Of a stretch of 64,000 nucleotides of DNA, positions 49,585-58,423 are shown piece by piece. A program made the position numbers and the translations under genes. The notes beneath the pieces were generated by a model that saw nothing but the letters and a program-made list of their open reading frames with translations, searched no databases and had not been told where the DNA came from. The stretch is from Ilumatobacter sp963746265 (GTDB taxonomy: Bacteria; Actinomycetota; Acidimicrobiia; Acidimicrobiales; Ilumatobacteraceae), in assembly GCA_963746265.1 (NCBI GenBank), contig CAVVAM010000002.1:248001-312000 (forward strand), given 5' to 3'. Numbering within the stretch: the stretch's first letter is position 1; every line of letters starts with the position of its first letter.

Positions 49585-49943
49585 GCCGCATCGACCGCGA
49601 ACAGCACCGCCGCCGTCACGGCGACGAATGCGACGCCGATCGCCATGAGCATCGGCAGACGTGAGGGCGGCAGCGGTTCGTCGAGGCGCATCGCGCGCTC
49701 GTTCAACGCCCACCTGCGATAGGCGCTCGCGGCCGTCATGAAGCTCAATGCGAGGAGACCGACGCCGAGGTACTCCTCACCGGTGAAGTCGTCGAGGATC
49801 GTCACTGCGGCGAGTCCGCCGGCGGCGAGTGCGAGCGCGGTGCGGATCCAGGACAGGAAGGTCCGCTCGTTGGCGAGCGAGAAGCGGTAGTCGGGGTCCT
49901 TCCCGACGGTCCTCGGGTCGCTCGGGAAAAGATGATGCTTCAC
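49581..49943 (-). CDS. DUF202 membrane protein, second copy
   Basis: A 120-residue DUF202 protein with LANERTFLSWIRTALALAAGG and three membrane helices. Its GTG overlaps the hisC stop codon as GTGA and its 3' end overlaps the next DUF202 gene. Tandem DUF202 genes are common. The link to hisC is probably only transcriptional. Confidence 0.88.
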   Translation of the reverse strand: MKHHLFPSDPRTVGKDPDYRFSLANERTFLSWIRTALALAAGGLAAVTILDDFTGEEYLGVGLLALSFMTAASAYRRWALNERAMRLDEPLPPSRLPMLMAIGVAFVAVTAAVLFAVDAA

Positions 49944-51034
49944 GGGGAGGTGACCTCGGCCAACGTGGTCAGGAACCGGTCGTTCTCGGTCGGCGTGCCG
50001 ATCGTGACCCGGATGCCTTCGCCACTGAACGGACGAACGACCACACCGTTGCGTTCCAGGCTCATCGCCACGTCGTCGGTGCGATCGCCGACGGAGAGCC
50101 ACACGAAGTTGCCCTGATGATTCGGAAGGCTCCAGCCGGCGGCCGCCAACTCGACCTCGACCCGCGCCCGCTCGGCCAGGATCCTCGACACCTGCGCTCT
50201 GATCTCGGCGTCGTGATCGAGTGCCGCGAGTGCCGCGGCCTGGGCCAGACCGTTGACGGTGAACGGCAACATCGTCTTGTCGACGGTCGCGATCACGTCG
50301 GGGTGCCCGACGGCGTATCCGACCCGGAGCCCGGCGAGTCCGTGCGCCTTCGAGAACGTCCGGGTCACGACCACGTTCGGGAAATCGGGGACGAGCTCGG
50401 CGACCGGGTCGCCGAACCCGGGGTCGACGAACTCACGGTAGGCCTCGTCGATGCAGACGACCGTGCCCAGTGGCACCCGCTCGAGCAACGACCGCAGTTC
50501 CGTCCTCGTGGTGGCGACACCGGTCGGATTGTTCGGGGTGGCGAGGAAGACGATCTTCGTCGCGTCGGTCACGGCTGCTGCGAGGGCGTCGACGTCGGCC
50601 CCCAGATCGGCGGCGAGGGGAACCTGCACCGACCGCCCGGCCATGAGCTGCGTGAACACGGGGTAGACCTCGAACGATCGCCACGGGAAGACGACCTCGT
50701 CACCCGGATCGATGTAGCCGAAGGCGAGCTGCTGCAGGATCCCGGCCGATCCCGAGCCGACGGTCACCATCGACGGATCGACGCCGAGTCGCTCCGCGAG
50801 CGCCTCGCGCACCGCCGTCGCCCGATGATCCGCGTACCGGTTGGCGCCGTGGGCGGCTTCGGCGACGGCTCGCAGGATCGGATCGAGCGGCGGGGCCGGG
50901 TTCTCGTTGGATGCGAGCTTGATGGCGTCGGTGATGCCGTGCTCCGCCTCGGCCTGGGCGGCGCCCTTTCCCGGGCGATACGCCGGCAGGTCGGCAACGA
51001 CCGAGCGTGGACGTCCGATCTGACTACTGGTCAC
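49940..51034 (-). CDS. hisC: histidinol-phosphate aminotransferase family protein
   Basis: A 364-residue class I/II aminotransferase. It has LASNENPAPPLD near the start, NPNNPTG-like ATPNNPTGVATT, the aspartate of CIDEAYREF, and the PLP lysine in TFSKAHGLAGLRVGY. HisC makes histidinol phosphate; some actinobacterial members act on aromatic amino acids, and no other his genes are nearby. GTG 51034 has TACGGT 7 nt upstream. Confidence 0.88.
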   Translation of the reverse strand: MTSSQIGRPRSVVADLPAYRPGKGAAQAEAEHGITDAIKLASNENPAPPLDPILRAVAEAAHGANRYADHRATAVREALAERLGVDPSMVTVGSGSAGILQQLAFGYIDPGDEVVFPWRSFEVYPVFTQLMAGRSVQVPLAADLGADVDALAAAVTDATKIVFLATPNNPTGVATTRTELRSLLERVPLGTVVCIDEAYREFVDPGFGDPVAELVPDFPNVVVTRTFSKAHGLAGLRVGYAVGHPDVIATVDKTMLPFTVNGLAQAAALAALDHDAEIRAQVSRILAERARVEVELAAAGWSLPNHQGNFVWLSVGDRTDDVAMSLERNGVVVRPFSGEGIRVTIGTPTENDRFLTTLAEVTSP

Positions 51035-51041
51035 GAATCCG

Positions 51042-51047
51042 ACCGTA
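51042..51047 (-). promoter_or_regulatory. -10 box TACGGT, leaderless layout
   Basis: Ends 7 nt before GTG 51034 in the 20-nt gap after the CoA-transferase gene. Confidence 0.5.
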
Positions 51048-51054
51048 GCCCCGG

Positions 51055-52230
51055 TCAGGCCGTCCCGGTGAACAGCACGCCGCCCTGCTCGAGACGGTCG
51101 ATCTCCTCCGTCGAGTAGCCGATCTCGCCGAGCACCTCGCGATTGTGTTCGCCCTGGAGCGGCGCCGGGCGACGCACGATGTCGGTGGTCGCGGCCACAC
51201 CGGTCAATGGCGGCGTCACCCGGTAGCGGCCCGCATGCGGGTGATCGGCGAGGGGCAGGTCGGCGACGAGGTCTGCCAGTGCGCCGACCTCGCTTGCGGG
51301 GATGCCGGCGTCACCGAGCAACGCGAGCCACTCGGCCGACGTCCGCTGCTTCAGTACGCCGGCGACATCCTGGTACAGCGACGGCCCGTTCTCGATCCGC
51401 GACCGCCGGGTCGCCAACCGCGGGTCGTCGAGGAGGTCCTCCCGACCGCCCAACCGGAACAGGGTCTCGTAGTGGTGCTCATCGTACGGGAGCACGCTGA
51501 TCATGCCGTCGGCGGTGGGGTGCGGCCGTCGATCGGGATTGAGGATGCGCGGGTACCCGGCGGGGCCGCGTGGCGGTTCCGGGATCGCGTTCGCGCCGTG
51601 TTCGACCAGCAGGTATGCCCGCATGACCTCCGTCATCGCAACCGTGATGTCGGAGCCTTCGCCCGTCCGTTCGCGTCGCACGAGGGCGGCGAGCACGGTG
51701 TTCGCGATCACGAGGCCGGCGCTCTTGTCGGCGACCAGCGTCGGCATGAGCACCGGTGGCAGCCCGATCTGCTGGTTGAGGTCGACCACACCGCTCGCGG
51801 CTTGGATGATGTCGTCGTAGGCGGGCGCGTCGGCGCGAGGATGATCGACCGGATATCCCGCAGCGGCGCAGAAGATCAGACCGGGTCGGAGCGCGCTCAG
51901 GACGTCATGGGTGAGCCCGGCCCGCGCTCGCGAGCCGGGGCGCAGGTTCGTCACCACGACATCGGCCGTCGACACCAGCCGGCCGAGTGCTTCGTACCCC
52001 GCAGGCGACTTGATGTCGAGGCCGATGCTGCGCTTGTTGCGGAGAAGATTGGTCGCGACTCCGGACAGTTCGGGGTGCCCACCCGACCCCATCGACCGAT
52101 TCGTGTCGCCACGTCGATCCTCGACGGCGATCACGTCGGCGCCCTGATCGGCCAGGATCTGGGTGGCGAGCGGTCCCATGATCACCGACGTGAGATCGAT
52201 CACACGGATGCCGTCCAGCGGAAGTGCCAC
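51055..52230 (-). CDS. CaiB/BaiF family CoA-transferase
   Basis: A 391-residue class III CoA-transferase. The start IRVIDLTSVIMGPLATQILAD, the LLRNKRSIGLDIKSP loop and the TNLRPGSRARAGL block are typical. The nucleophilic aspartate is likely in ADAPAYDDIIQAASG. It moves CoA between carboxylic acids; the acid is unknown. GTG 52230 has TAGGTT 7 nt upstream, which decides against a longer N terminus. Confidence 0.9.
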   Translation of the reverse strand: MALPLDGIRVIDLTSVIMGPLATQILADQGADVIAVEDRRGDTNRSMGSGGHPELSGVATNLLRNKRSIGLDIKSPAGYEALGRLVSTADVVVTNLRPGSRARAGLTHDVLSALRPGLIFCAAAGYPVDHPRADAPAYDDIIQAASGVVDLNQQIGLPPVLMPTLVADKSAGLVIANTVLAALVRRERTGEGSDITVAMTEVMRAYLLVEHGANAIPEPPRGPAGYPRILNPDRRPHPTADGMISVLPYDEHHYETLFRLGGREDLLDDPRLATRRSRIENGPSLYQDVAGVLKQRTSAEWLALLGDAGIPASEVGALADLVADLPLADHPHAGRYRVTPPLTGVAATTDIVRRPAPLQGEHNREVLGEIGYSTEEIDRLEQGGVLFTGTA

Positions 52231-52237
52231 GGCCGGC

Positions 52238-52243
52238 AACCTA
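52238..52243 (-). promoter_or_regulatory. -10 box TAGGTT, leaderless layout
   Basis: Ends 7 nt before GTG 52230; one half of a divergent promoter pair 39 nt apart. Confidence 0.5.
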
Positions 52244-52282
52244 GCGGTGAGCCTCGGTCGGGTACCGGTTCGGACCGACTGG

Positions 52283-52288
52283 TACCGT
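52283..52288 (+). promoter_or_regulatory. -10 box TACCGT, leaderless layout
   Basis: Ends 7 nt before ATG 52296; the other half of the divergent pair. Confidence 0.55.
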
Positions 52289-52295
52289 CGATCGC

Positions 52296-53438
52296 ATGCA
52301 GACCGCAATCACCGAGATGTTCGGCATCGACGTTCCGATCGTCGCGTTCACGCACTGCCGCGACGTCGTCGCCGCGGTCTCGAAGGCGGGTGGCCTCGGC
52401 GTACTCGGCGCCGTGGGGCACAGCGACCGCCAGCTGGAGATCGACCTCGACTGGATCGAGCACGAGATCGGCGACCGCCCCTACGGTGTCGACCTGATCG
52501 TTCCGGCGAAGTACGCCGGGTCGGACGAGGGCGGCATCAAGCTCCAGGACCTGATCGCGATGATCCCGAAGCAACACCAGGAGTTCGTCGACGACATCCT
52601 GGAGCGCTACGACGTGCCGGAGCTACCCGCCGACGCAGGCACCGGCGGGCTCGTCGGCGGTGGCGGCGAAGCGGCGCCGTTCTCGGAGGACCGCGCCGAC
52701 GTGCAGATCGAGATCGCCCTCGCGCATCGGCCCGCACTCGTGGTCAACGCGCTCGGCCCGCCGCCCGCCCACATGATCGAACGGGTCCGCGAGGAGGGAC
52801 GTCTCGTCGGCGCGCTGGCCGGAGCCGCCCAACATGCGGAGCGACACGTCAACGCCGGTGTCGACGTGATCATCGCGCAGGGCTCGGAGGCAGGAGGCCA
52901 CACCGGCGAGATCGGCACGATGGTGCTGATCCCCGAGATCGTCGATGCGGTCGGCGCGACGCCCGTGCTCGGAGCAGGTGGGATCGGTCGAGGCCGTCAG
53001 ATGGCCGCGGCAATGGCGCTCGGCGCCGAGGGCGTGTGGTGTGGGTCGGTCTGGCTCACCACGGAGGAGGCGGAGACCCACCCTGCGGTCAAGGACAAGT
53101 TCCTGTCGGCATCATCGGCCGACACCGTCCGTTCGCGTTCTCGGACCGGCAAACACGCGCGCCAGCTGAAGACGGCGTGGACCGAGGAGTGGGATCGGCC
53201 GGACACGCCCGACCCGCTCGGTATGCCACTCCAGCCGATCCTGATCGACACGGCGATCCGACGGATCGACCGGGCGGCGCATCACGAGGGCAGTGGCGCC
53301 AGCCAACTCGCCAACTACTTCGTCGGGCAGATCGTGGGAAACATGAACGAGTCGAAGTCGGCGACCCGCGTGGTGTACGAGATGATCGAGGAGTTCATCG
53401 AGTCGGTGGAGCGGCTGAACACCCTGATGAACGGCTGA
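52296..53438 (+). CDS. NAD(P)H-dependent flavin oxidoreductase, nitronate monooxygenase family
   Basis: A 380-residue FMN-binding TIM-barrel enzyme. It has VAAVSKAGGLGVLGA near the start, the catalytic-loop block IAQGSEAGGHTGEIGTM, and the phosphate loop GAGGIGRGRQMAAAMALGAEGV. In actinobacteria these enzymes act on nitronates or as reductases on acyl-CoA-related compounds. A Gly-rich insert (GTGGLVGGGGEAA) sits near residue 110. It is divergent from the CoA-transferase gene. Confidence 0.9.
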   Translation: MQTAITEMFGIDVPIVAFTHCRDVVAAVSKAGGLGVLGAVGHSDRQLEIDLDWIEHEIGDRPYGVDLIVPAKYAGSDEGGIKLQDLIAMIPKQHQEFVDDILERYDVPELPADAGTGGLVGGGGEAAPFSEDRADVQIEIALAHRPALVVNALGPPPAHMIERVREEGRLVGALAGAAQHAERHVNAGVDVIIAQGSEAGGHTGEIGTMVLIPEIVDAVGATPVLGAGGIGRGRQMAAAMALGAEGVWCGSVWLTTEEAETHPAVKDKFLSASSADTVRSRSRTGKHARQLKTAWTEEWDRPDTPDPLGMPLQPILIDTAIRRIDRAAHHEGSGASQLANYFVGQIVGNMNESKSATRVVYEMIEEFIESVERLNTLMNG

Positions 53439-53475
53439 CGGCAGGAGCAGCACACGATCCCCGGTCGCGCACCCG

Positions 53476-54267
53476 TCACACCTGGAGCAGCAGACCGATC
53501 TGACGCGAGCGGGCGACGACCCGACCCTCGGAGTCCCAGAGCGTGCCGGACTCGACCATCCGACCGTCGGCCAGGTCGTCGCATTCGAACCTGGCCTGGA
53601 TCCAGCCGGGGACCGGGTGACGGCGGACGTGCACGGTGAGTTCGATCGTGGGTACCCACCCGACACGGCCGAACTTCGAGAACAGCGACGGCGGGAACGC
53701 GTCGGCGAAGAGCGGGAGCGCGAGCGCCGACGGCGGCGTGCCGTCGGCGAATCGTATCCAGCCCTCCGTCACGGCATCGTCCGAGGCTCCGAGGAGCGTC
53801 CGGGCGGGCGGGAGCCGCACGTCGACGCGACTCGCGATCGCGAGGTCGACGCCCTGGAGCGAACCGCTCCGATCCGCACAGTCCTCGGGGCCGGGAAACT
53901 CGGGCGGCGGGAGGTCGATCGACGGGTCGGCGTGGTCACCACCCACGTCGCCGAGCGCAGCGGTGACCGTGAGGCGGTCCTTGCCCCCTTGCGAGAGCAC
54001 GCCTCTCGCGACGCTCACCGTCCGGCCGCGGCGGACGAGCTCGGCGCCGACGTCGGCCCGTCCCCCGCCCTGAATCGGACGCAGGAAGTGGGTGGTCACC
54101 GAGATCGGATCGGCATGGCCACCGACCTGGGCGAGCGCTCTCAGGACCGGCGTCATCGCGTAGCCGCCGTTGGCGTTCTCACCGATGTCCCAACTGGTCG
54201 ACAGCTCGACGAACCAGCGGCCGGCGCCGGCGGCGGTCAGCGCCGTCTCCGTCTCGAATGCGCCCAT
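53476..54267 (-). CDS. acyl-CoA thioesterase, double hotdog (TesB-like)
   Basis: A 263-residue protein. The N-terminal hotdog has ENANGGYAMTPVLRALAQ and THFLRPIQGGGRADV; the second hotdog has RVGWVPTIELTVHVRRHPVPGW. The family hydrolyses acyl-CoA to free acid and CoA. It is convergent with the flavin enzyme gene. ATG 54267 gives normal length; no TANNNT box was seen. Confidence 0.88.
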   Translation of the reverse strand: MGAFETETALTAAGAGRWFVELSTSWDIGENANGGYAMTPVLRALAQVGGHADPISVTTHFLRPIQGGGRADVGAELVRRGRTVSVARGVLSQGGKDRLTVTAALGDVGGDHADPSIDLPPPEFPGPEDCADRSGSLQGVDLAIASRVDVRLPPARTLLGASDDAVTEGWIRFADGTPPSALALPLFADAFPPSLFSKFGRVGWVPTIELTVHVRRHPVPGWIQARFECDDLADGRMVESGTLWDSEGRVVARSRQIGLLLQV

Positions 54268-54334
54268 CCCGGCATGGTGGCAGGCGGGGGCTCGTGCCTC
54301 TGCGTCGAGCACGTGCCGACGCGACGATCTCCGG

Positions 54335-55111
54335 TCAGCCGAACAGGGCCGTGGGCGCGAGTTGCGGTCGAAGGAGATAGTCGGGGGCACGGTGGTTTCG
54401 CGGCCGGAGCACCACCACCACGACGTCGTCATCGGCGTCGCCGGCGAACCCGTCGATCAGACCGGCAGCGATCTTCTCGCACGACTCGCCCACCGAGTGA
54501 CCGACGAACTCGGCGATCTCGTCGAGCATGTCGTCGACCTCTCGCCCCCGGCGGTCGATCAGTCCGTCGGTGTACTGCACGAAGATGTCGTCGATCTCGT
54601 ATTCGAACGTCGCCGATTCGCGATGGCCCGGAATGGCCAGCAGCGGACCACGGCCCTCTTCGACGAGTGCATGTCCACCGGCGGCCTTGACGTGCAGCAG
54701 CGGCGGGTGGCCTGCCGACGAGATCGACGCCGTCGTGGTGCCGTCGAGCATCAGGACGGCAGCCGACGCGTATTCCGCCCCGGGGACATCGGCGGCGAAG
54801 GCGTCGAGCACTCGCAACATGTCGGCGGGATCGCCGAGTGAACGGGCGAGCGCATTCGACGCCGCACGAAGCTGGCCCATCACGCTGATCTGGCGAACGC
54901 CGTGGCCGACGACATCGCCCACGATCGAGACCACCCGATTGTCGTGCCGGTCGATCAGGTCGTACCAGTCGCCACCGAGACGCAGTGCGTCGTTGTGTGC
55001 CCGGTACTGCACCGCGGCTTCGGTGCATCCGATCGGCGGAAGCACGGGCGGCAGGAGGAGTCGCTGCAGGTCGATCAACGCGGCGCGATCACCGGGTCGG
55101 GCAGCGGTCAT
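54335..55111 (-). CDS. PP2C-type (SpoIIE/RsbU) serine phosphatase
   Basis: A 258-residue PPM phosphatase that is all catalytic domain. Metal-binding aspartates are in LGGDWYDL, IVGDVVGHG and the C-terminal GDADDDVVVVVLR. Family members dephosphorylate anti-anti-sigma factors in partner-switching pathways, but no such partner is in the window. A short N-terminal stretch (LQRLLLPPVLPP) is the usual linker, with no sensor domain. TACGAT lies 10 nt before the ATG. Confidence 0.9.
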   Translation of the reverse strand: MTAARPGDRAALIDLQRLLLPPVLPPIGCTEAAVQYRAHNDALRLGGDWYDLIDRHDNRVVSIVGDVVGHGVRQISVMGQLRAASNALARSLGDPADMLRVLDAFAADVPGAEYASAAVLMLDGTTTASISSAGHPPLLHVKAAGGHALVEEGRGPLLAIPGHRESATFEYEIDDIFVQYTDGLIDRRGREVDDMLDEIAEFVGHSVGESCEKIAAGLIDGFAGDADDDVVVVVLRPRNHRAPDYLLRPQLAPTALFG

Positions 55112-55121
55112 ACGCCTTCCG

Positions 55122-55127
55122 ATCGTA
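55122..55127 (-). promoter_or_regulatory. -10 box TACGAT
   Basis: Lies 10 nt before ATG 55111; the spacing is slightly longer than in leaderless genes and includes GGAAGG. Confidence 0.35.
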
Positions 55128-55180
55128 GTCGTGCGCCCGCGATTCCGCTGCGGCCACGCCTCGAGCGAGCTGCCGGGTCG

Positions 55181-55807
55181 TCATGCCCGGATGGACCGGA
55201 CCACGAGTTCGAGCGCTCCCTCGATGGCTCGTTCGAGGTCGAGGCCGGCGTCGTTCCGGACGTCCGGCTGGTTGAAGAACATGCCCGTGCCGGCCAGGAC
55301 TCCCGCCACGATCGCGGGCGACACCGGCCGGAACTCACCAGATTCCACGCCATCGCTCACGAGCTGTTCGGTCACGGCCATCACGAACCCGTAGTGGCGG
55401 TCGAACAGGCGCCGGGCTGCCGCGTCGTCGGCGAGGTCTTCACCGAACACGTGACTCAGGCGCTGCAGTTCGATGCCGCCCAGGAAATATGCGGTGATCT
55501 GGTCCGCGTACGAGCGCGTGGTGTCGATCGCGTCGAGCGCCGCCCGACCCACACGGTGGAGGAATCGGTCGAGCACGATCATGACGAGTTCGTCCTTGGA
55601 GGGCGCCACCTCGTACAGGGTCCGACGCGAGCAGCCGACGCTCGCGGCCAGTTCTCGAACGCTGAGCCCCGAGAACCCGTCGCGCAGGAACAGCGCCTCG
55701 AGCTCGTCGAGCACTTCCCGATGGCGCGGGCCCAGTCGGGCCTCGGCCCGCTGCGACAGCAGCGGGCGCGGGCGGCGGTGGGTGGCGACCGAGCCCGGTA
55801 CCGGCAT
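55181..55807 (-). CDS. TetR family transcriptional regulator
   Basis: A 208-residue regulator. The helix-turn-helix spans about residues 40-75 (GLSVRELAASVGCSRRTLYE, then KDELV). The ligand domain is helical and of usual length. The target may be the divergent or adjacent acyl-CoA genes, but no operator repeat was recognised. ATG 55807 has TACTGT 7 nt upstream. Confidence 0.9.
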   Translation of the reverse strand: MPVPGSVATHRRPRPLLSQRAEARLGPRHREVLDELEALFLRDGFSGLSVRELAASVGCSRRTLYEVAPSKDELVMIVLDRFLHRVGRAALDAIDTTRSYADQITAYFLGGIELQRLSHVFGEDLADDAAARRLFDRHYGFVMAVTEQLVSDGVESGEFRPVSPAIVAGVLAGTGMFFNQPDVRNDAGLDLERAIEGALELVVRSIRA

Positions 55808-55814
55808 GTGTCGA

Positions 55815-55820
55815 ACAGTA
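55815..55820 (-). promoter_or_regulatory. -10 box TACTGT, leaderless layout
   Basis: Ends 7 nt before ATG 55807 in the 32-nt gap after trmB. Confidence 0.5.
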
Positions 55821-55839
55821 CCGCAGCGAGTTGTGGGGC

Positions 55840-56514
55840 TCACCGACCCCGGCGTCGGTAGACGAGATCGGTCACGGTGCGCCCGGCGTCGAGGCCCTTC
55901 TGCTCGTAACGGGTCACCGGTCTCGACACCGGGCGGTCGATCACTCCTCCGTCGAGCTCGGGGTGGAGCGCACAGAGTTGGAGGACCTGTCTGGCGTAGT
56001 CGTCGATGTCGGTGGCGACGTGGAGTGTGCCGCCGTGCCGGAGCAGCCGGCTGAAGCGTTCGATGTTGGCGGGCGATGCCATTCGACGATTGCGATGACG
56101 GGCCTTCGGCCACGGGTCGGGGAAGTAGATCCGGATGCCACTCAGCGATGCCGGTGGCAAGCGGTCGGCGAACCGGAGGGCATCGCCGTGCACGAGCCGG
56201 ACGTTCGTGAGCCCCATCGACTCGACGCGCGCCATGGTCGAGGCGATGCCGGGCGTGTGGACGTCGGCACCGATCACATCGGTCGCCGGCACGGCGGCTG
56301 CGGAGGTCGTCAACGAATCGCCGAAGCCGATTCCGACGTCGAACACGAGTGGCGCCGTACGACCGAACTCGGCGGAGGCGTTCAGCGGTGGACCGTCGAC
56401 ATCCAGGCACAGGGTCGGCCGGAGACGCTCGTAGAGCGCCGCCCGCGCCGGCGTCAACTGCCGGCGGCGGGGCTTGAACGTGGGGATCCGTTGTTCCCGA
56501 TCCGCGCCGATCAC
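55840..56514 (-). CDS. trmB: tRNA (guanine-N7)-methyltransferase
   Basis: A 224-residue TrmB making m7G46 in tRNA. Motif I reads VFDVGIGFGDSL, and the family-specific IYFPDPWPKARHRNRRM carries the catalytic Asp-Pro region. The conserved C-terminal RPVTRYEQKGLDAGR is present. The GTG start overlaps the upstream dioxygenase stop as GTGA (56511-56514). It is the third gene after panB. Confidence 0.95.
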   Translation of the reverse strand: MIGADREQRIPTFKPRRRQLTPARAALYERLRPTLCLDVDGPPLNASAEFGRTAPLVFDVGIGFGDSLTTSAAAVPATDVIGADVHTPGIASTMARVESMGLTNVRLVHGDALRFADRLPPASLSGIRIYFPDPWPKARHRNRRMASPANIERFSRLLRHGGTLHVATDIDDYARQVLQLCALHPELDGGVIDRPVSRPVTRYEQKGLDAGRTVTDLVYRRRGR

Positions 56515-57461
56515 TGCGTCGTCCGGAACTTGTCCATGAGATGTCGGCCCGCGGTCACGGGCGGATGTCTCGGAGCCTCGCCGGGCGCGACGCAGCCCGG
56601 CAGGCACTCGATCATCGCATCCCAGTTCGCGTTGTGGAAGAAGGCGATCGACTGGCGCTCGCAACTGCGACCGGCGTCCGGCGGCACCACCACGCGATGC
56701 ACGGTGCTGCGCCAGCGGCCGTTCGTCCATCGCTCGAGCGCGTCACCGACGTTGACGACGAAGGCGCCGTCGACTGCGGCAACGTCGTGCCAGGCCCCGT
56801 CGGTTCCACGGACCTGCAATCCACCCGGGGCATCGTCCTGGCGCAGCAGGGTGAGCGTTCCGTAGTCGCAGTGGGCGCCCGCACGCATCTGACCGGGGAT
56901 CACGGGGAGGGTCGCGATGTCCGGGTAGTGGAGCAGCCGCAAGGCCGACGTGTGCCGGTCGATCGACGAGTCGAAGATGGTCTCATCCAACCCCAGCGCC
57001 ACCGCCATCACCCGCATCAGTCGTCCGGCCAGACCCGCCAGCGCGTCGTAGTAGCGACGCATGACCTGCTCCATCTCCGGCAACCTGCGCGGCCACGGTG
57101 TCGCCGAGAAGACGAACGAGGCCGACGGGTCATCCACCGATTCGACGCGGTCGGGTGGCGGTCCGATCGAGAACGTCTCCTTCAGATCGGGCGGGGTGTC
57201 GACACCGAGGCTCGCGGCCAGACGCTCGACCGCCAACGAGCCGTAGCCGTAGGCCCCGCCATCGGGGATGGAGACGGCGGCCCGTTCGGCCGACGGCAGC
57301 CGGAAGAACGACGAGGCCACGTCCCACGCTTCGGACTCGAGGCCGGCATCGAGACCGTGACCGACGATCTGGAAGAAGCCGACCTCGCGACACGCCGAGG
57401 CGACGGATGCCGCGGTCGCGCGTGGCACGCCCGACACGTCGATCGTGGGGACGAACCCCAT
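56511..57461 (-). CDS. isopenicillin-N-synthase-like 2-oxoglutarate/Fe(II) dioxygenase
   Basis: A 316-residue non-haem iron oxygenase. Iron ligands are H197 and D199 (AHCDYGTLTLL) and H255 (STVHRVVVP); R269-x-S271 binds the 2-oxoglutarate or substrate carboxylate. The N-terminal REVGFFQIVGHGLD is the conserved entry of the family. Natural substrates of such bacterial members are mostly unknown. It begins 4 nt after the panB stop and overlaps trmB. Confidence 0.88.
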   Translation of the reverse strand: MGFVPTIDVSGVPRATAASVASACREVGFFQIVGHGLDAGLESEAWDVASSFFRLPSAERAAVSIPDGGAYGYGSLAVERLAASLGVDTPPDLKETFSIGPPPDRVESVDDPSASFVFSATPWPRRLPEMEQVMRRYYDALAGLAGRLMRVMAVALGLDETIFDSSIDRHTSALRLLHYPDIATLPVIPGQMRAGAHCDYGTLTLLRQDDAPGGLQVRGTDGAWHDVAAVDGAFVVNVGDALERWTNGRWRSTVHRVVVPPDAGRSCERQSIAFFHNANWDAMIECLPGCVAPGEAPRHPPVTAGRHLMDKFRTTQ

Positions 57462-57464
57462 CGG

Positions 57465-58316
57465 TTACTCGCCGTACTCGTGCTCGGGCGCCGGATAGAC
57501 GCCGGCCTCCACGTCGTCCTTGAACGCACGCGCCGCACCGAGCAACGTCTCGCCCAGATTCGCGTACTGCTTCACGAACCTCGGAATCCGGCCACGTGTG
57601 AAGCCGGCCCAGTCGCTCCAGACCAGGAGTTGACCATCGCACTCGGGGCCGGCGCCGACCGAGATCGTCGGGATCGAGAGCTCGTCGGTGACCCGACCGG
57701 CGATCGCCGAGGGCACCATCTCGAGCACGACGGCGAACGCACCCGCGTCCTCGACGGCGTGGGCGTCGGCGAGCAGGCGCTCGGCCCCGTCGTCACCTCG
57801 GCCCTGGATGATGTGACCGCCGAGGCCATGCTCGCTCTGCGGGGTGAAGCCGATGTGCCCCATCACGGGGATGCCGGCACGGACGACACGCTTGATCTGC
57901 TTCGAACTCCGGACACCACCCTCGAGCTTGACGGCGTGCGAACCCGTCTCCTTCATGAACCGGATCGCCGTCGCCAGCGCCTCGTCGGGACCGTTCTCGT
58001 ACGAACCGAACGGCATGTCGGCGATCACGAGGGCGCGGCTGGCGCCGCGAACGACCGCACGGGTCAGAGGGATCAACTCGTCGAGCGTGACGGGGATCGT
58101 CGTGTCGTACCCGAACACCGTGTTGCCGGCCGAGTCACCGACCAGCAGGAAGTCGATGCCGGCCTCGTCGAAGATCGCCGCCGACAGGAAGTCGTAGCTC
58201 GTGAGGCCGGTGATCTTGATGCCCTGCTCCTTGGCCCGCTGGAAGTGGCGGGTGCGAACCCGTTTCAGGGCTGGGTCGCTGTCGCCCCCGCCGTAGGGTC
58301 GCTGTTCGTCGGTCAC
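57465..58316 (-). CDS. panB: 3-methyl-2-oxobutanoate hydroxymethyltransferase
   Basis: A 283-residue PanB that makes ketopantoate for pantothenate and CoA. The magnesium-binding region is LLVGDSAGNTVFGYD, with MPFGSY, VKLEGG and GHIGFTPQ in order, and the C-terminal ISVGAGPECDGQLLV. GTG 58316 is chosen because TACGGT lies 6 nt upstream. Confidence 0.97.
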   Translation of the reverse strand: MTDEQRPYGGGDSDPALKRVRTRHFQRAKEQGIKITGLTSYDFLSAAIFDEAGIDFLLVGDSAGNTVFGYDTTIPVTLDELIPLTRAVVRGASRALVIADMPFGSYENGPDEALATAIRFMKETGSHAVKLEGGVRSSKQIKRVVRAGIPVMGHIGFTPQSEHGLGGHIIQGRGDDGAERLLADAHAVEDAGAFAVVLEMVPSAIAGRVTDELSIPTISVGAGPECDGQLLVWSDWAGFTRGRIPRFVKQYANLGETLLGAARAFKDDVEAGVYPAPEHEYGE

Positions 58317-58322
58317 GTCACC

Positions 58323-58328
58323 ACCGTA
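58323..58328 (-). promoter_or_regulatory. -10 box TACGGT, leaderless layout
   Basis: Ends 6 nt before GTG 58316; it would drive panB, the dioxygenase gene and trmB. Confidence 0.55.
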
Positions 58329-58423
58329 GGCGGTGCGAGGTGGTCCGAGACCACCGGCAGGTGGCACGATGGCGACCGTTCATCCGCCCGATCGGCGGCC
58401 ACCAGCGACATCCGGAGATCCAC

